From: Hyaloraphidium curvatum
Taxonomy: Eukaryota; Monoblepharomycota; Hyaloraphidiomycetes; Hyaloraphidiales; Hyaloraphidiaceae
NCBI GenBank assembly: GCA_025558095.1
Contig: JAIVFI010000040.1
Span: 1-64,000, forward strand
Direction: 5' to 3'
DNA length: 64,000 nucleotides
Part shown: one piece after another, positions 40,474-50,829 of the stretch
Numbering within the stretch: position 1 is the first letter of the stretch
Layout: the number at the start of each line of letters is the position of its first letter
Notes under the pieces: generated by a model
Databases searched by the model: none
Told to the model about the DNA's origin: nothing
What the model saw: only the letters and a program-made list of their open reading frames with translations
Position numbers and translations under genes: made by a program

Positions 40474-41468
40474 ATGCCGCCTCCGCTCCGCATCGGCATC
40501 GCGGGGTTAGGCGCCGTCGGCTTCCCCGTCGCACTGCGGCTGCTCGCGGCCCCCGGCATCCCCGGCCTCTCCCTCGCGGCGATCGCGTCGCGCAACCCCG
40601 GCTCGTCCCTGGCGCGCCTGGCGGACCGCGGCGCGTCCGTCGAGGGCGTGAAGAGCGTGCCGGTGGCGGAGCTCGCGGACCACGCGGACGTGGTGGTGGA
40701 GTGCCTCCCGCCGGGCATGTTCGCCGAGGCCGCGAGGGCGTGCCTGGAGAGGGGCAAGACGTTCGTCCCGCTGAGCGTGGGCCAGCTGCTTTCGTGGGCC
40801 CTAACCGCACCTGCACCGGCTGGCCGGCTCGTGGTGACGCGTTTCCGTGCCAGGCACCCCGACCTCGTCGACCTCGCCGCCTCCCGCCGCGCCCGCATCG
40901 TCGTCCCCACCGGCGCCCTCCTCGCCCTCGACGCCGTCCGCGCCGCCGCGCAGGGCACCATCCGGAGCGTCCGCATGGTCACGCGCAAGCCGCCCGCTGG
41001 GCTGGCGGGGGCGCCGTACCTCGTGGAGCGCGGGATCGACCTGGCGGGCCTGGCGGAGCCGAGGAAGGTTTTCGACGGGACGGCGAGGGAGGGGGCGAGG
41101 GGGTTCCCGGCCAACGTGAACATCGCCGCCGCGCTGTCGCTGGCCGGCATCGGGCCGGACCGCACGATGCTGGAGATATGGGTTGGTGTCCCTTAGGCCA
41201 TGTTCTCCCGCCGCCAGACGCTGAATCCGTTTCCGCCAGGCCGACCCGACCATCGCCCGGAACACGCACAAGGTGACCGTCGAATCCGACGCCGCAAAGT
41301 TCGAGGTCTCCATCGAGTCCGTCCCCTCCCCCGAGGTGCGTCCCGCCCGCGCGGACCCTGGTCGGGCGTGACCCGCCGCCGCAGAACCCACGCACGGGCC
41401 TCCTGACGCCGCTGAGCGTGATTGCGTGCCTCAAGGGGATGGTGGACACGCTGCGGGTCGGCACATGA
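40474..41468 (+). CDS. Aspartate dehydrogenase-like protein (NadX family)
   Basis: Model: exons 40474-40793, 40854-41181, 41240-41335 and 41385-41468; 275 residues. The start IGIAGLGAVGFPVALRL is a Rossmann GxGxxG. Next come DVVVECLPP, the conserved LSVGQLLSHPDLVDLA and RIVVPTGALLALDAV, the catalytic-domain GFPANVNIAAALSLAGIGPDRT and, in the last exons, ADPTIARNTHKVTVES and SVPSPENPRTGLLTPLSV. These blocks match NadX, which uses NAD(P) to oxidise L-aspartate to iminoaspartate, a precursor for NAD or an amino-acid catabolic step. The His of the N-T-H motif region is present. The second intron has the rare donor GTTGGT (41182). Introns are needed for all three late family blocks. Confidence 0.9.
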
Positions 41469-41624
41469 CGGACGCGGCGCGGGCCCGGGCCGATCTCCAG
41501 CTCCTTCCTGTCTCCTGGCCGACGGGCGGGCAAACAAAACACGCAGGCAAACCGCCCCGTCCCCGATCCGCCCGTCCAGCGTCCGCCGCGGTCCCGACGC
41601 CGCCCCCCCTTCCCCCACCCCCGA

Positions 41625-43116
41625 TCACACCTTGCCCCCCTCCGCCCCCGCCCCCGCCCTGTCCAAAATCTCCGCCAGCCCCTCCTTCCCCAGCGCCTCC
41701 TCCAACCACCCGTCCCCCAGCGCCCTCTTCGCATCCCACCTCTCCCTCGTGCTCAGCGTCAAACACCCTTTGACGAACCCCCTCATCCCCTCGCCCACCC
41801 CCTTCCACTCTGGCTCCGCGAAAGGGACCCCGGCCACGATCCGCGCCCGGATATCGCCCCAGTCCCTCGCCGGCGGGTACGCGAACGGCCCGTGCCCGCA
41901 CGCGCACGCGTACACGAGGCAGCCGAGCGACCAGACGTCGGCCTTGGGGCCGTAGGGCAGGTCCGAGAGGATCTCGGGGGCCATGGAGGAGGGGGTGCCG
42001 GCGGGGGCGGTGAGGAGGCCGTGGGAGGGGCGGCGGGAGGGCGGTGGTGGGTGGCCGGGGGCGGGGATGGGGGTGATGGTGTCCGCCGGGGTGGGGAGGT
42101 GGGGTTCCGGCGGGGGGGAGGAGGGCGGGGCGCCGACGGTCGGCTGCTGCAGGGCGGGGCGAGGGGGGGTGGGGCGGCCGGCGAGCGCGCCGGCGGTGTC
42201 CGTTTCCCGCCTCTCGAGCGCCCTGCCCGCCGGCGGGAGGCGCACCTGGTCCGCGACGCCCCAGTCGCCCAGCACCGCCGACGCGGGCTCCCCCGTCGCG
42301 CGGAACAGGCAGTTCTCGGGCTTCACGTCGCGGTGCACGATGCCCAGGGAGTGCGCCCGCACCAAGGCGGAGAGCAGGCACGCTGCGACGGCGGCGGATT
42401 CGCGCTCCGTCAGCAGCGGCTTGGCCTTGTCCCGCGGCAGGGAGGCGCGCTCGTCCAGCAGCGCGCGGAGCGTGCCCCCGCGGGCGAACGGGAACACCAT
42501 CACGAACTCCTCCGGCGTCTCGAACGCGTCCAGCAGCGGCAGCACGTGCGGGTGGCCCGCGAGGCGGTAGTTGAACGCCGTCTCCCTCAGCGCGTCCTCC
42601 AGCGCCCTCTCCACCACGGTGGGGCCCCACAGCGCCGCGGTGATCTGCCACGGCTTGGCGTGGATCTTGAGCGCGACGCGGTCGGCGGTGGGCAGGTGCA
42701 CGGCGAGCGCGACGCGCGACTGGGCGCCGTACGCGAGCGTGCCGAGCTCGCGGAACTCCTTGCGGCGGCGGGCGTTGCTGATCGGCAAGGGGGCGACGAC
42801 GATCAGCGGGATCCGGGCGCCGGCGCGCGGGAGCCCACCGCTCCAGGTACGACGGGCCCTGCTGCGGCACCGCGACCGGCGACCGCGGCGACACCGCGCC
42901 CTCCACGGGGCTGCCGAGCGGCCCCGAGCCCGGCCGGCCCCCGAACAGCCCCAGGATCGGCGCCAGCAGCGGGCTCGCGGGTTTCTCCCCCGGCGGCCCC
43001 TCGGCCGCGCCGTTGGCCTCGCCGCCCGGGGACGGCAGCGGCACCCCGATGTCGACCACCTCCAGCGCCGCGGGGTCGCTCGACGGTCGGCCCTCGGCTT
43101 CCTCCGGCGTCATCAT
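41625..43116 (-). CDS. Serine/threonine protein kinase with proline-rich activation-segment insert
   Basis: Model: exon 1 43116-42839, intron 42838-42778 (GTGGGC...GATCAG, 61 nt), exon 2 42777-41625; 476 residues. The first 92 residues are Pro/Gly-rich. The kinase domain starts at EFRELGTLAYGAQSRVALAVH, with ATP-binding Lys about 130 (VALKIH), catalytic HRDVKPEN at 241, D-W-G at 264 in place of DFG, and the APE motif in GTPSSMAPEI. Between DWG and GTP lies an insert of about 75 residues, mostly Pro. Subdomains after APE (KADVWSLGCLVYAC; RWDAKRAL) are normal. All essential residues are present except that Phe of DFG is Trp. It is divergent from the PAS gene, 625 bases apart, which may reflect a shared signalling role. 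Confidence 0.85.
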
Positions 43117-43741
43117 CGCAGCTCGCGGGGCGGGGTGGGGACGATGGCCGATCAGGGACCCGGTCCGGTCCGTGGGCGGTGCAGCGTGACTCAAGGGGTC
43201 CCCCATCCATCCGCGGCCGGGGCGCGGGGCGGAGTGCGGGCGGGAAAGGCGCGCGAGGATGGAATGGGGAGGATGGGGGGGATGGGTGGGGAAGGGTGGC
43301 CCGGCGGCCGGGGGTTCGGGCGATCGGATGGGCGGTGAGTGGTGGGGACCCCGCACACGGCCGGCGGGCGAGGAGGCGGGGCGGATCGGCGGGCGGGGTG
43401 CGGTGCCGACCGGTCGGCGGTGACAACTGGTGGGCGCCGAGATGGGATGGATGGCCCCCCGCGCGGGGCGGGAGATGCCGCTGTGGCCTTGCGCCGGATG
43501 GATGAGGCGCGTCGGCGGGCGGGGGTGCTGAGGCCGCGGGGGCCGGCATCCCCCCGGCGGAGCGCCCGATGCGGGGCCGGCGGGCGGAGCGGAGGCGTTG
43601 CCGCCCCGTTCCGACGCGGCCGAGGGACATCGATCGGTTGGGGACAGGCGGGTGCGGCATTTTGCCAGCTGGAGACTGTTCTGGAACCGCCCGAGCCCGG
43701 AGGGGCCGCCGACCACTCACCCGCGGCCGCCGGGCGCAGAG
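43117..43741. promoter_or_regulatory. Divergent region between kinase and PAS genes
   Basis: 625 bases separating the two divergent starts. No element was recognised. The PAS frame remains open upstream to 43598, so some of this may be 5' coding sequence. Confidence 0.4.
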
Positions 43742-44407
43742 ATGCCGGACCGCCGCGCGGCCGCGCGCTCGCCGGCGTCGCCCGCCGCGCCGTACGGCTC
43801 GCCGGGGTCGGCGTACGGCACGCCCGCGCCGGCCACGCCTCCCGCCGCGCCGTCGCCCGCCGAGCCGCCCTCCCCCCGCCCGGCGTGGGGCGTCGACATG
43901 ACGCTGGCGCTGTACCGCGCGCTGATCGACCACCTCGACGTGGCCGTGCTCGTCGCAGACGACTCGGCAAACTACCTCGAGGCAAACGAGGCCGCGTGCA
44001 GGCTGTTCCGCCGCGGCAGGGACGGCATCGTCGGCCACCACCTCTCCGAGTTCGTCGTCGACGGCACGCTCGAGTCAGTCAACGCGCAGTGGCGCGTGTT
44101 CCTGCGCGACGGCGTGCAGTCGGGCGTGTTCCCGCTCAAGCTGGCCCCCGGCATCGAGGTGCTCGCCTCGTTCAACGCCCGCGCAAACGTGCTGCCCGGC
44201 CTGCACTGCTCCTTCCTCAACGCCGTCGAGCGGCCGCCGTCGGGCCCGGACGTGCTGACCCTGTGCGCGTGGACCCACAGGGTGTCGTGGAAGGGCGGCT
44301 GGGTCAGCCTGGAGCAGTACCTCAGGGAGGCGCACGGCGTCAGCGTGTCGCACGGCATGTGCCCCGAGGCGTTCGACGCCATCATGGGGGGCGCCCAGCC
44401 CAAGTGA
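43742..44407 (+). CDS. PAS-domain protein with bacterial-type C-terminal motif
   Basis: 221 residues from ATG 43742, intronless. After a Pro/Ala-rich start, residues about 55-160 form a PAS domain: LYRALIDHLDVAVLVADDSANYLEANEAACRLF, then GRDGIVGHHLSEFV. The C-terminus reads LCAWTHRVSWKGGWVSLEQYL, then GVSVSHGMCPEAFDAIM. This is the short tail often found after PAS domains in bacterial signalling proteins (a CxxCK-I...W..LE.Yl...FSHGICPEC pattern), here with the second Cys of each pair replaced by Thr and Ala. PAS domains sense ligands or redox state and relay to partners. No output domain is present. The bacterial-style tail and lack of introns suggest transfer (inference). It is divergent from the protein kinase gene. 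Confidence 0.75.
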   Translation: MPDRRAAARSPASPAAPYGSPGSAYGTPAPATPPAAPSPAEPPSPRPAWGVDMTLALYRALIDHLDVAVLVADDSANYLEANEAACRLFRRGRDGIVGHHLSEFVVDGTLESVNAQWRVFLRDGVQSGVFPLKLAPGIEVLASFNARANVLPGLHCSFLNAVERPPSGPDVLTLCAWTHRVSWKGGWVSLEQYLREAHGVSVSHGMCPEAFDAIMGGAQPK

Positions 44408-44812
44408 CCCGGGGGGAAGGTTCCCCCGACAGGGACCCCTCCCCAATCCCCTCCCTCGGACTCTTCCTTCTTCTGCCGCGGCCGCGTGCCCGGCACCACG
44501 CTCGGACCTAGGACAGTCGACACATAGCACTTTTGCGCGCCGCGTAATCGGACTCGGGCGGTTGGTGGTGGATGGCGGGGGCGGACGGGACGGTCCCCGT
44601 GTAGATGGGCGGCCGGCGGGAGCAATCGAGAGCGGAACAGGATGCTTTGCCGGGGGGTCCTTTCGTGATCAGCGTCCGCGGTTGTTCCTTGCTTTCCGTG
44701 TCGGTCGATGGGCGGGGATCGGCCCCGTCGGGACCAGCCTGCCGTTCGCCACCGCCCCGGCCCGTCCCGTCCGATCCCGCCGTGCCCCTTCCCTCCCAGC
44801 CTGCCCGCCGCG
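44408..44812. other. Spacer between PAS and HCCA-isomerase-like genes
   Basis: About 405 bases, co-directional neighbours; no element recognised. Confidence 0.5.
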
Positions 44813-46351
44813 ATGTCGCAGCCGTCCATCGTCGCCGCCCTGGACTTCAAGTCCAGCGAGAGCTACCTCGCCTTCCACGCCCGCGGCGCCGCGCACGCCG
44901 TCGCGCGCGACTATGTCGCCGAGCTGGTCCCGCTGGAGTGGGAGGACAAGGCGAGCCTCCTGCCGCCCGGGGACGGCGCATCGGCGATCGAAAAGAGGAC
45001 GCACGCGTACGCGGTCGGGAACTACGAGCGGTACCGCGCGCTGCACGGTCTCCCGGCGCCCGCCTCGGCATTCGGCGAGCACGCGCGGCCGACCCGCGCG
45101 CTCCTCGCCGGCCTCCGCGTCGCCCGCCGCAGGGGCGCCGCCGCCGCGCTGCGCTACATCGCCGCGGCGTTCGATGCCTACGCCGACCCCGACGCCGACA
45201 TCGAGCTCCCCGCCGGCGTGGAGGCGCTGCTCAACAGGAGCGGGGTCGCGGCCCCGCCGGGCTCCGTCTCGCACGCCCTGGCCGAAGCCGGCGAGGCCCC
45301 GATCCGCGCCACCGACGTGCTCGACGCCTCCCTCGTCCTCCGCCCGCCGAGCTTCCGCGTGGGCAGCGTGGCGAGCGTGGACCACTTCGGCCTCTCCATG
45401 GCGCGGCTCCACTTGGAGCTCGCCGGCGCGAAGAAGCGCAGGCCGGACGTGGTGCCGGACGTACCCTGCCTCGGCCCATCGTCCCACCTGCCCCCGGACG
45501 CACCCGGCATGCCCCTCGGCCCCACCCGCCGCGCCCTCCTCGCCGCCTACGACGCGCACTCCCTCCGCCCGGAACACCCCACCCCGGAAACGGCGGTCGA
45601 CATGTACGTCGACGTCAAGTCCCCCCACGCGTACCTCGCCGTCGACATCTTCCGCTCCCTCGAGCGGGACTTCCGCGTGCGGCTGCGCACCCGCCCGTTC
45701 GACATCGCGCTGGACCGGATCTACGGCGACGCCGTGTCCGCCCCCGTGCCCAAGCCCGGATCCAAGGTTCCCCCGCCCACCTCCAACCGCGCGCGGCACC
45801 AAGGGAGGCCGCAGCGCACCGAGGCGCAGTGGAAGAACGTCAAGTGGACGTACGCGGACCTCCGCCGCCTGGCGGGGCTCAGGGGGATCACCGTGTTCGG
45901 GCAGGAGAAGGTGTGGGATTCGCGGCTGGCGATCATGGCCGTCGCGTTTTCGGAGCGGTACGGGCGGAGGGCGCAGGACCGGTACGTGGACGAGGCGTAC
46001 CGGCGCACGTGGAGGCGGGAGCTGGATCTGGAGGACGCGGGGGCGATCGCGGACTTGGTCGCGTGGGCGGCGGGACGGCCGGATGCAAGGGAGGCGTTCC
46101 TCGCGTACGCCGCGCCGGACGGGCCGGGCTGGTCCGAGCTCGCCGCCGTTCAGGCCGAGGCGGAGGGGTTGGGGATCTGGGGCGTGCCGGCGTTCGTCGT
46201 GGGTGGGGAGATGTACTGGGGCAAGGACCAGGTCCCGCTGGTCAGGAAGAAGCTGCTGGAGATGGGGCTGGCGAGGCACGGGGGGGTCGGGGCGGAGGTG
46301 CCGTACCTGTGGCGGCCGGCGGAGGAGGAAGGGGGAAAGGGGAAGCTGTGA
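44813..46351 (+). CDS. HCCA-isomerase / GST-kappa-like protein, two DsbA-type domains (copy 2)
   Basis: 512 residues from ATG 44813, intronless. It is colinear with the protein at 8915-10399: the N-terminal half opens IVAALDFKSSESYLAFHARG, and the C-terminal half opens YVDVKSPHAYLAVDIFRSLE and ends GIWGVPAFVVGGEMYWGKDQV. The Ser of S-P-H and the cis-Pro region are kept, and no CxxC is present. Insertions relative to copy 1 are few (for example a basic stretch near RARHQGRPQRTEAQWKNV). The upstream open frame lacks a matching segment in copy 1, so the ATG chosen aligns with the start of copy 1. The duplicated pair lies about 34 kb apart in inverted orientation. The same reaction class is inferred: glutathione-linked isomerisation of an aromatic intermediate. 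Confidence 0.8.
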   Translation: MSQPSIVAALDFKSSESYLAFHARGAAHAVARDYVAELVPLEWEDKASLLPPGDGASAIEKRTHAYAVGNYERYRALHGLPAPASAFGEHARPTRALLAGLRVARRRGAAAALRYIAAAFDAYADPDADIELPAGVEALLNRSGVAAPPGSVSHALAEAGEAPIRATDVLDASLVLRPPSFRVGSVASVDHFGLSMARLHLELAGAKKRRPDVVPDVPCLGPSSHLPPDAPGMPLGPTRRALLAAYDAHSLRPEHPTPETAVDMYVDVKSPHAYLAVDIFRSLERDFRVRLRTRPFDIALDRIYGDAVSAPVPKPGSKVPPPTSNRARHQGRPQRTEAQWKNVKWTYADLRRLAGLRGITVFGQEKVWDSRLAIMAVAFSERYGRRAQDRYVDEAYRRTWRRELDLEDAGAIADLVAWAAGRPDAREAFLAYAAPDGPGWSELAAVQAEAEGLGIWGVPAFVVGGEMYWGKDQVPLVRKKLLEMGLARHGGVGAEVPYLWRPAEEEGGKGKL

Positions 46352-46595
46352 TTGGGTGTGCGTGGGAATCTGGAGGGGCGGGAGACGGGCCGGGCGGCGA
46401 AGCGGATAACGGAGGATGGGCGACGAGGGATCTTGCCTCGCGGTTCTTTTTTAAAGTGCAGTGCGATTGCAATCAAAGCTTACATGCTGGGCCGGGTACT
46501 TCTCCCGTTCCCCCTGCCCCCCTTTCCGCTCCCTCGCGAGTTCCCGTTGTTTCTACCGACCGGAATAGGCTGGTCTTCGTCCCCCGGCTTCGCAT

Positions 46596-49117
46596 CTACT
46601 CCCAGTTGCCTCTCCCGCCGCTCTGCTGCGACTTCCCCGTGTCGCGAGTAGGTCCCTTTATCTTCTCCGGTCCCGCGAGCCCATCGTCGGGAGCGCTTCC
46701 CCCGCCTTCGTCGTCCCCCTCGGCGTCCCATTCGCCGTCCTCGCCGCCGTCCCCGTCTCCGCCCCCGCTCTTGATGTTCTGCTGCACCAGGCGATCCCGG
46801 ATGTCGATGAACTTCTGCGGCACCTTGTTGCCAAAGTCCCGCGTCGGGGGGACCAGGGGCTCCGCCTCGATCTCGTCGAGCAGCAGCGCGACCGGGCCCT
46901 TGGCATCCGGATTCATGTCGTTGTCGAGGGGATCCTGGTTGGCCTCGCTGGCGAGGACATCGACGAGGTCGCCGACGAAGTCGTTTGTGCTGGGGCGGCC
47001 AAAGTTGAGGCGGGGACGCGGCTGGGTCGCGGCCTCGGTGATCCCCGAGTTTTCCTTGTTGTCGAACTTGGACGCTTCGATGCCGCCGCGGACGAGGTCG
47101 CCGAAAGTTATCTTCATCCGCTTGAAGAACGGAAGCTGGAGGAGCGTCATGGCGCCCGACACCCTGAAGGCAAGTGGGACGGGGTGAGACGACACACAGT
47201 ATCAGGCGGCGTGCAGGACGCCAACGAACCGCTTCACCGGGTCCGGCTCGAGCATCTTGGTGAGCAGTTCGACGCACTCGTCGATCGACTGGTCCGAGGT
47301 ACCGAGCATATGCATGTACGTTCGGAAGAAGTTGAAGTCCATTGGCTTGGTGTAGTCGGGCTCGTAGCTGCGAGCCGGAAAACCAGTTAGCAGGCCAGCA
47401 GAGACAAGGAATCGGTCCAGATGGAGCCGCTCACGCACGCACCGACTCATTCCTTTGACGTGGGGGAATGGACCATACTTCGCCTTGACGGCAGCATAGC
47501 CAGTGAACAGGCTTTGAGGATCACATAAGCACACCTTCACGAAACGTGACGACCGCACCCACTCGTAGATCGTCATTCCGAGGGCAAAAGAGTCGATGGG
47601 CTTTCCGTAGACTGCGCCCGGATTTTCGCGCATGATCTGCTGCCGCCTGGAGCGAAGTTGCAAATCAGGGCATCCGTCGTGTTCACGTGCGCCTACCAGC
47701 CGGGCATCTCCTGCGCGAATTCGCCCTTGACCCGGTTTCTAATCGTGGCAATCTCGTTGGGCGTCAGTTTCTTCGAAGGCAACTTCTCCGCGTTGGCGGC
47801 AACGGCCGCGTCGTAGGCGACCTTCTTCTCGGCACGCTTCTCGGCGAGGAGCCGCTCGAAGATGGAGATTACGGCGTCGTTCTGAAGGGTCGAAATACGG
47901 CGCTGGACGCGGGGAAGGTGAGGTTCCGTCGCACACCGGTGCGCGGACGACACCGCGTTCGTACCCACGGCTTCCTGCAGCTCCGGTGCCCTGTAGGACG
48001 GATTGTCGAGCTGCAGATGCATTTTCCCGGGGATTAACAGCCGCTCCTTGTAGTTGTATACCTTCCCCTTCAACTCGGGCGCGTTCTGGGGAGTAAATGC
48101 CACCGATCCGAGGTTGCTGAGAATGTCCTGGTGTACATAGAGTCAACTCGAGTCCCAGTCATGCCCGTAATGACCCGCTCACATCCCAGATCACTTTCGG
48201 ATCGTTCTTGATTGCCAGACCGAAATCAGTGAGGCGAATGTGTCCGTCCGCCCCGACAAGAAACTGCTCCATCTTGATGTCGCGGTGGAGGTAGCCTTTC
48301 GAATGCAGCATGGCAAGGGCGACGATCATCTCGCCCACAATCATGCGAGAGTTGACCGAGTCCAGGTCCAGAGCCCCTTTGTAACGCTTCTCCATCACGG
48401 ATTCGAGAGACCCTTCGTGTGCGAGGTTCAGGAAGATCTTCACGTCGGGGCCCTTGTTCGCCGTCGGTCCCGTGATCTGTGAGCCCAAGTACCGGACCTG
48501 AAGGCAAGAAACCGCGCGCAAGCGGCGTCAGTCTCCATGACCGCGCCGCGACGCCCGCGACCCACCATGAACGGCAGCCCGTTCACGTCGTCCATGACTT
48601 CGATCTCGTACTTCAGCATGCCGAACTGCTTCGCGGCCACTTCGGGATCATTGTCGAACACCGCGTCCTTGATGATGATGGCCGGTTGCCTTCCACGTGC
48701 CGCCCCCATGACCTTGAGGGGCTTGGCCCGGTAGATGACGGCCTGGCTCTTGGTGAGCTCCTCCGTCTTCCACGCCGACATAGTGAGGAGGTCCCTCCTG
48801 AGCATGCGGACCTGGGCCCGGTCGAGGAAGTCTGTCTCGAAAGGCTTGAGGGCCACGAGGAACCGGTCCGGGCGCCGCGCGGGGGCCGAAGGAGCGTTGT
48901 TCTGCCCATTGTTCTGCCCGTTGTTGTTCGCATTGTTGTTGTTGTTGTTCCCCGGGCGCTTGATGTTCTTTCGGTTCGAAGCGTTGCCGGGCCGGCGCCG
49001 GCCATTGGCCTCCGTCGCCGCGGTTTGGTCGAGGAGCAGGAGCAGAACCAGCGCCAGCGCCAGCCCCGTAAAAAGCGCGCGGCGCGCGACGAGGCGCATC
49101 GACGCGTCCGACGCCAT
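46596..49117 (-). CDS. Protein kinase with N-terminal signal sequence, six exons
   Basis: Model: exons 49117-48566, 48497-48183, 48127-47697, 47646-47443, 47367-47230 and 47163-46596; 735 residues. It begins with a basic residue-flanked hydrophobic core (LFTGLALALVLLLLLDQTAA), a signal peptide or anchor, followed by an Asn/Gly/Gln-rich linker. The kinase domain then shows LHRDIKMEQFLV (HRD about residue 255) and LTDFGLA (DFG about 275). A long insert follows, and SYRAPE, a diverged APE motif, comes after about 45 residues. The C-lobe has DSFALGMTIYEWV and LEPDPVKRVSGAMTLLQLPFF. The C-terminal tail is acidic and Gly-rich. The order and key catalytic residues are present. An N-terminal secretory signal on a kinase suggests a luminal, transmembrane or secreted kinase. 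One donor is GTTCGT (47229). Confidence 0.8.
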
Positions 49118-49406
49118 TGGGCCGACGGGAGCCTCGAGCTCTGGTCCTGTCGGGAAGGCGGGCGCGCGGCCACGGTGGGTCCAGCCCCGTCAAACTCAGA
49201 GCCGACGAGGCCGTTTCAGCGTTCAATGATCGGGCATACCGATCCAAAAAACAGGGAAACACTTTCTTCGAAGGCATGAAGTTGCACCTAGCTTTGTAGC
49301 CCCTAAAGAGCTGTCGGCGTTTCCTCACGGTCTAGCGCGCCCAAGCCAGAGCGCGGGGCACAAATCGGGAGATGATCGCTATGTTCTTGCCGGTGCTGCT
49401 GCTACA
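49118..49406. other. Spacer upstream of the signal-sequence kinase
   Basis: About 290 bases, with a less GC-rich stretch near 49235-49330; it should hold the kinase promoter. No gene is seen. Confidence 0.5.
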
Positions 49407-49587
49407 GGCCGGTACCGGCGGCTCGATCATGCAGTGGTGCGCGGGGCACGAGGTCTCGATCGGGTTCCTGCCCAACTACCTCCATCTTGCCTTGCTTGGC
49501 GATGAGCGGGGCAAGGATCTGGCGCTGGCGTTGGTGGAGTGCGTCGAGGAGATAGAGCGGAGAGAGCAGGGAGATTCTAAGATGTAG
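49407..49587 (+). pseudogene. Duplicated 3' end of the beta-lactamase-family gene
   Basis: The last 59 codons of the gene at 53392-54981 (AGTGGSIMQWCAGHEVSIGF to ECVEEIERREQGDSKM and the stop) are repeated here with a few silent or near-silent changes, together with about 20 bases of 3' flank. Upstream of 49407 the sequence is unrelated. Without the first 80% of the protein it cannot be functional. Confidence 0.85.
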
Positions 49588-49612
49588 TCTAATGGAGCGG
49601 ATCCATGTGGAG

Positions 49613-50829
49613 GCATTCCAGTCTTTGGCAGGCATGGGCTTCACTCGGAGTCGCCGGCGCAGCGCGCGGGCACCGGCACAGCTCCGGCCCCGGCCCCACG
49701 GGCTCTCCGTCTTTTTGGCCATCCAGAAGCGAAGCAGCTAGTGCTTCGGCACTAGAAGAATCTGACAGAAGGTGGCGCCGGCAAGCGACCAATGCCATCG
49801 CGTCTATCGGAAGATCCGATCGACGTTTCCGCCCGGCCGCGCCCGTTGTCTCCGTCTCCGGCCCCATCCGGCCCATCAAGGATCCGATTCCTGGATTCCA
49901 TGGCTCCCGCGCCGCCCGGCGACGGCGACACTCGGGTCATCGCATCGACCGGCCCGTCCGATCGATTGTGAGCCCGAGCCCGCCGTCTCCGCCCGTGACG
50001 CGGCGGCCATCTGATCCAGCCAAGTCCAGCCCGAATGGTCTGTCGGTGACGGTGGGACCGCAGAGCGCAAAAAGGGACGGCGGGGTTGGCCGGCCCTCGA
50101 TCGCGGTGCTGATTCCACCGTCCCCGAGGCCTCCCTGCAACTGGTGAAGCGCCCCTGTTCGTCACACGCGCCCGTCCGCTGCTGGCTCTTCGCTTTGACA
50201 GCGGCTCCTGCTCTTCATCTCATCGATGGCGCGCGGCCGTCGACGAGTCGATGCAGCGCCGCTGTCTTCCGCGCCTGCCCGCCGTTTCATTGCCGTTGGG
50301 AGAAGCCACCTCGGTTGTCCTTCCGCCGTGGCCCAGCGGTCCTCCGGCGACGGCGAGCTGCAACGTACGAGAACACCGATCGTCGCCGGGATCGCCGACG
50401 AAGATCGATCTGCCCGGAAGATCGCCGTCATCTCCGTTCGGCTTTACGCCTCCGCCCCGTCCGGCTGACCTCTCCGCTCCTTGCGCGGTGCCTGCGGTTT
50501 CCTCCCGGGCCGGTGTCGCAGCTCCCTAGATCGATCCGGCGACGGCGGCAACGTACAGCGCCAAATGAACGGCTTCTGCAGTCCAGCCGTTGCCGCGGAA
50601 CGCCGCGGTCTCCGGCCCCTCGGTCCGGCGGGGAGGCGTAAGAAGCCCGGAGGGTCGGTCGCGTCCCGTCCCGAACGCGGTCCCGCCGACAGCAGCCCTA
50701 CACCCAGAGGGATTGATGGGTATACTTGTCCGCCCATCACCGCGAAGCATCGAGCGGCTGTCTGCGAGTCGGGAACGGGTGATGACGTGGAGCTGAAACG
50801 CGGGACCGCGGGCCGGGAGCCAGGTTGAG
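49613..50829. repeat. Repeat R, copy 1 (about 1.2 kb)
   Basis: Starting at GCATTCCAGTCTTTGGCAGG and ending at GGGAGCCAGGTTGAG, this segment recurs at 56993-58118 with high identity and in the same orientation, and in diverged form at about 58446-59250. It contains a perfect hairpin with a TTCG loop (49738-49755) and many CCGTCTCCG-like words at irregular spacing. I see no conserved protein in it and no terminal inverted repeats. It may be a non-autonomous mobile element or a duplicated spacer. Confidence 0.8.
49738..49755. repeat. Perfect hairpin with UUCG-type loop in repeat R copy 1
   Basis: CTAGTGC-TTCG-GCACTAG: seven paired bases around a TTCG loop closed by C-G. As RNA this would be the exceptionally stable cUUCGg tetraloop. 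It is identical in copy 2. Confidence 0.85.

Noticed and set aside
41431-43716. A 761-residue minus-strand frame over the kinase
   Set aside because: Only the part coding the N-terminus of the kinase (from ATG 43116) fits the splice model. The rest is a shadow of the kinase domain in another frame.
44813-46351. Classifying the HCCA-like proteins as thiol-disulfide oxidoreductases
   Set aside because: No CxxC is present in either domain of either copy.
49613-50829. Repeat R as a Helitron or TIR transposon
   Set aside because: I found no terminal inverted repeats, no TC...CTRR ends in either orientation and no transposase or helicase frame. The hairpin alone is not enough.
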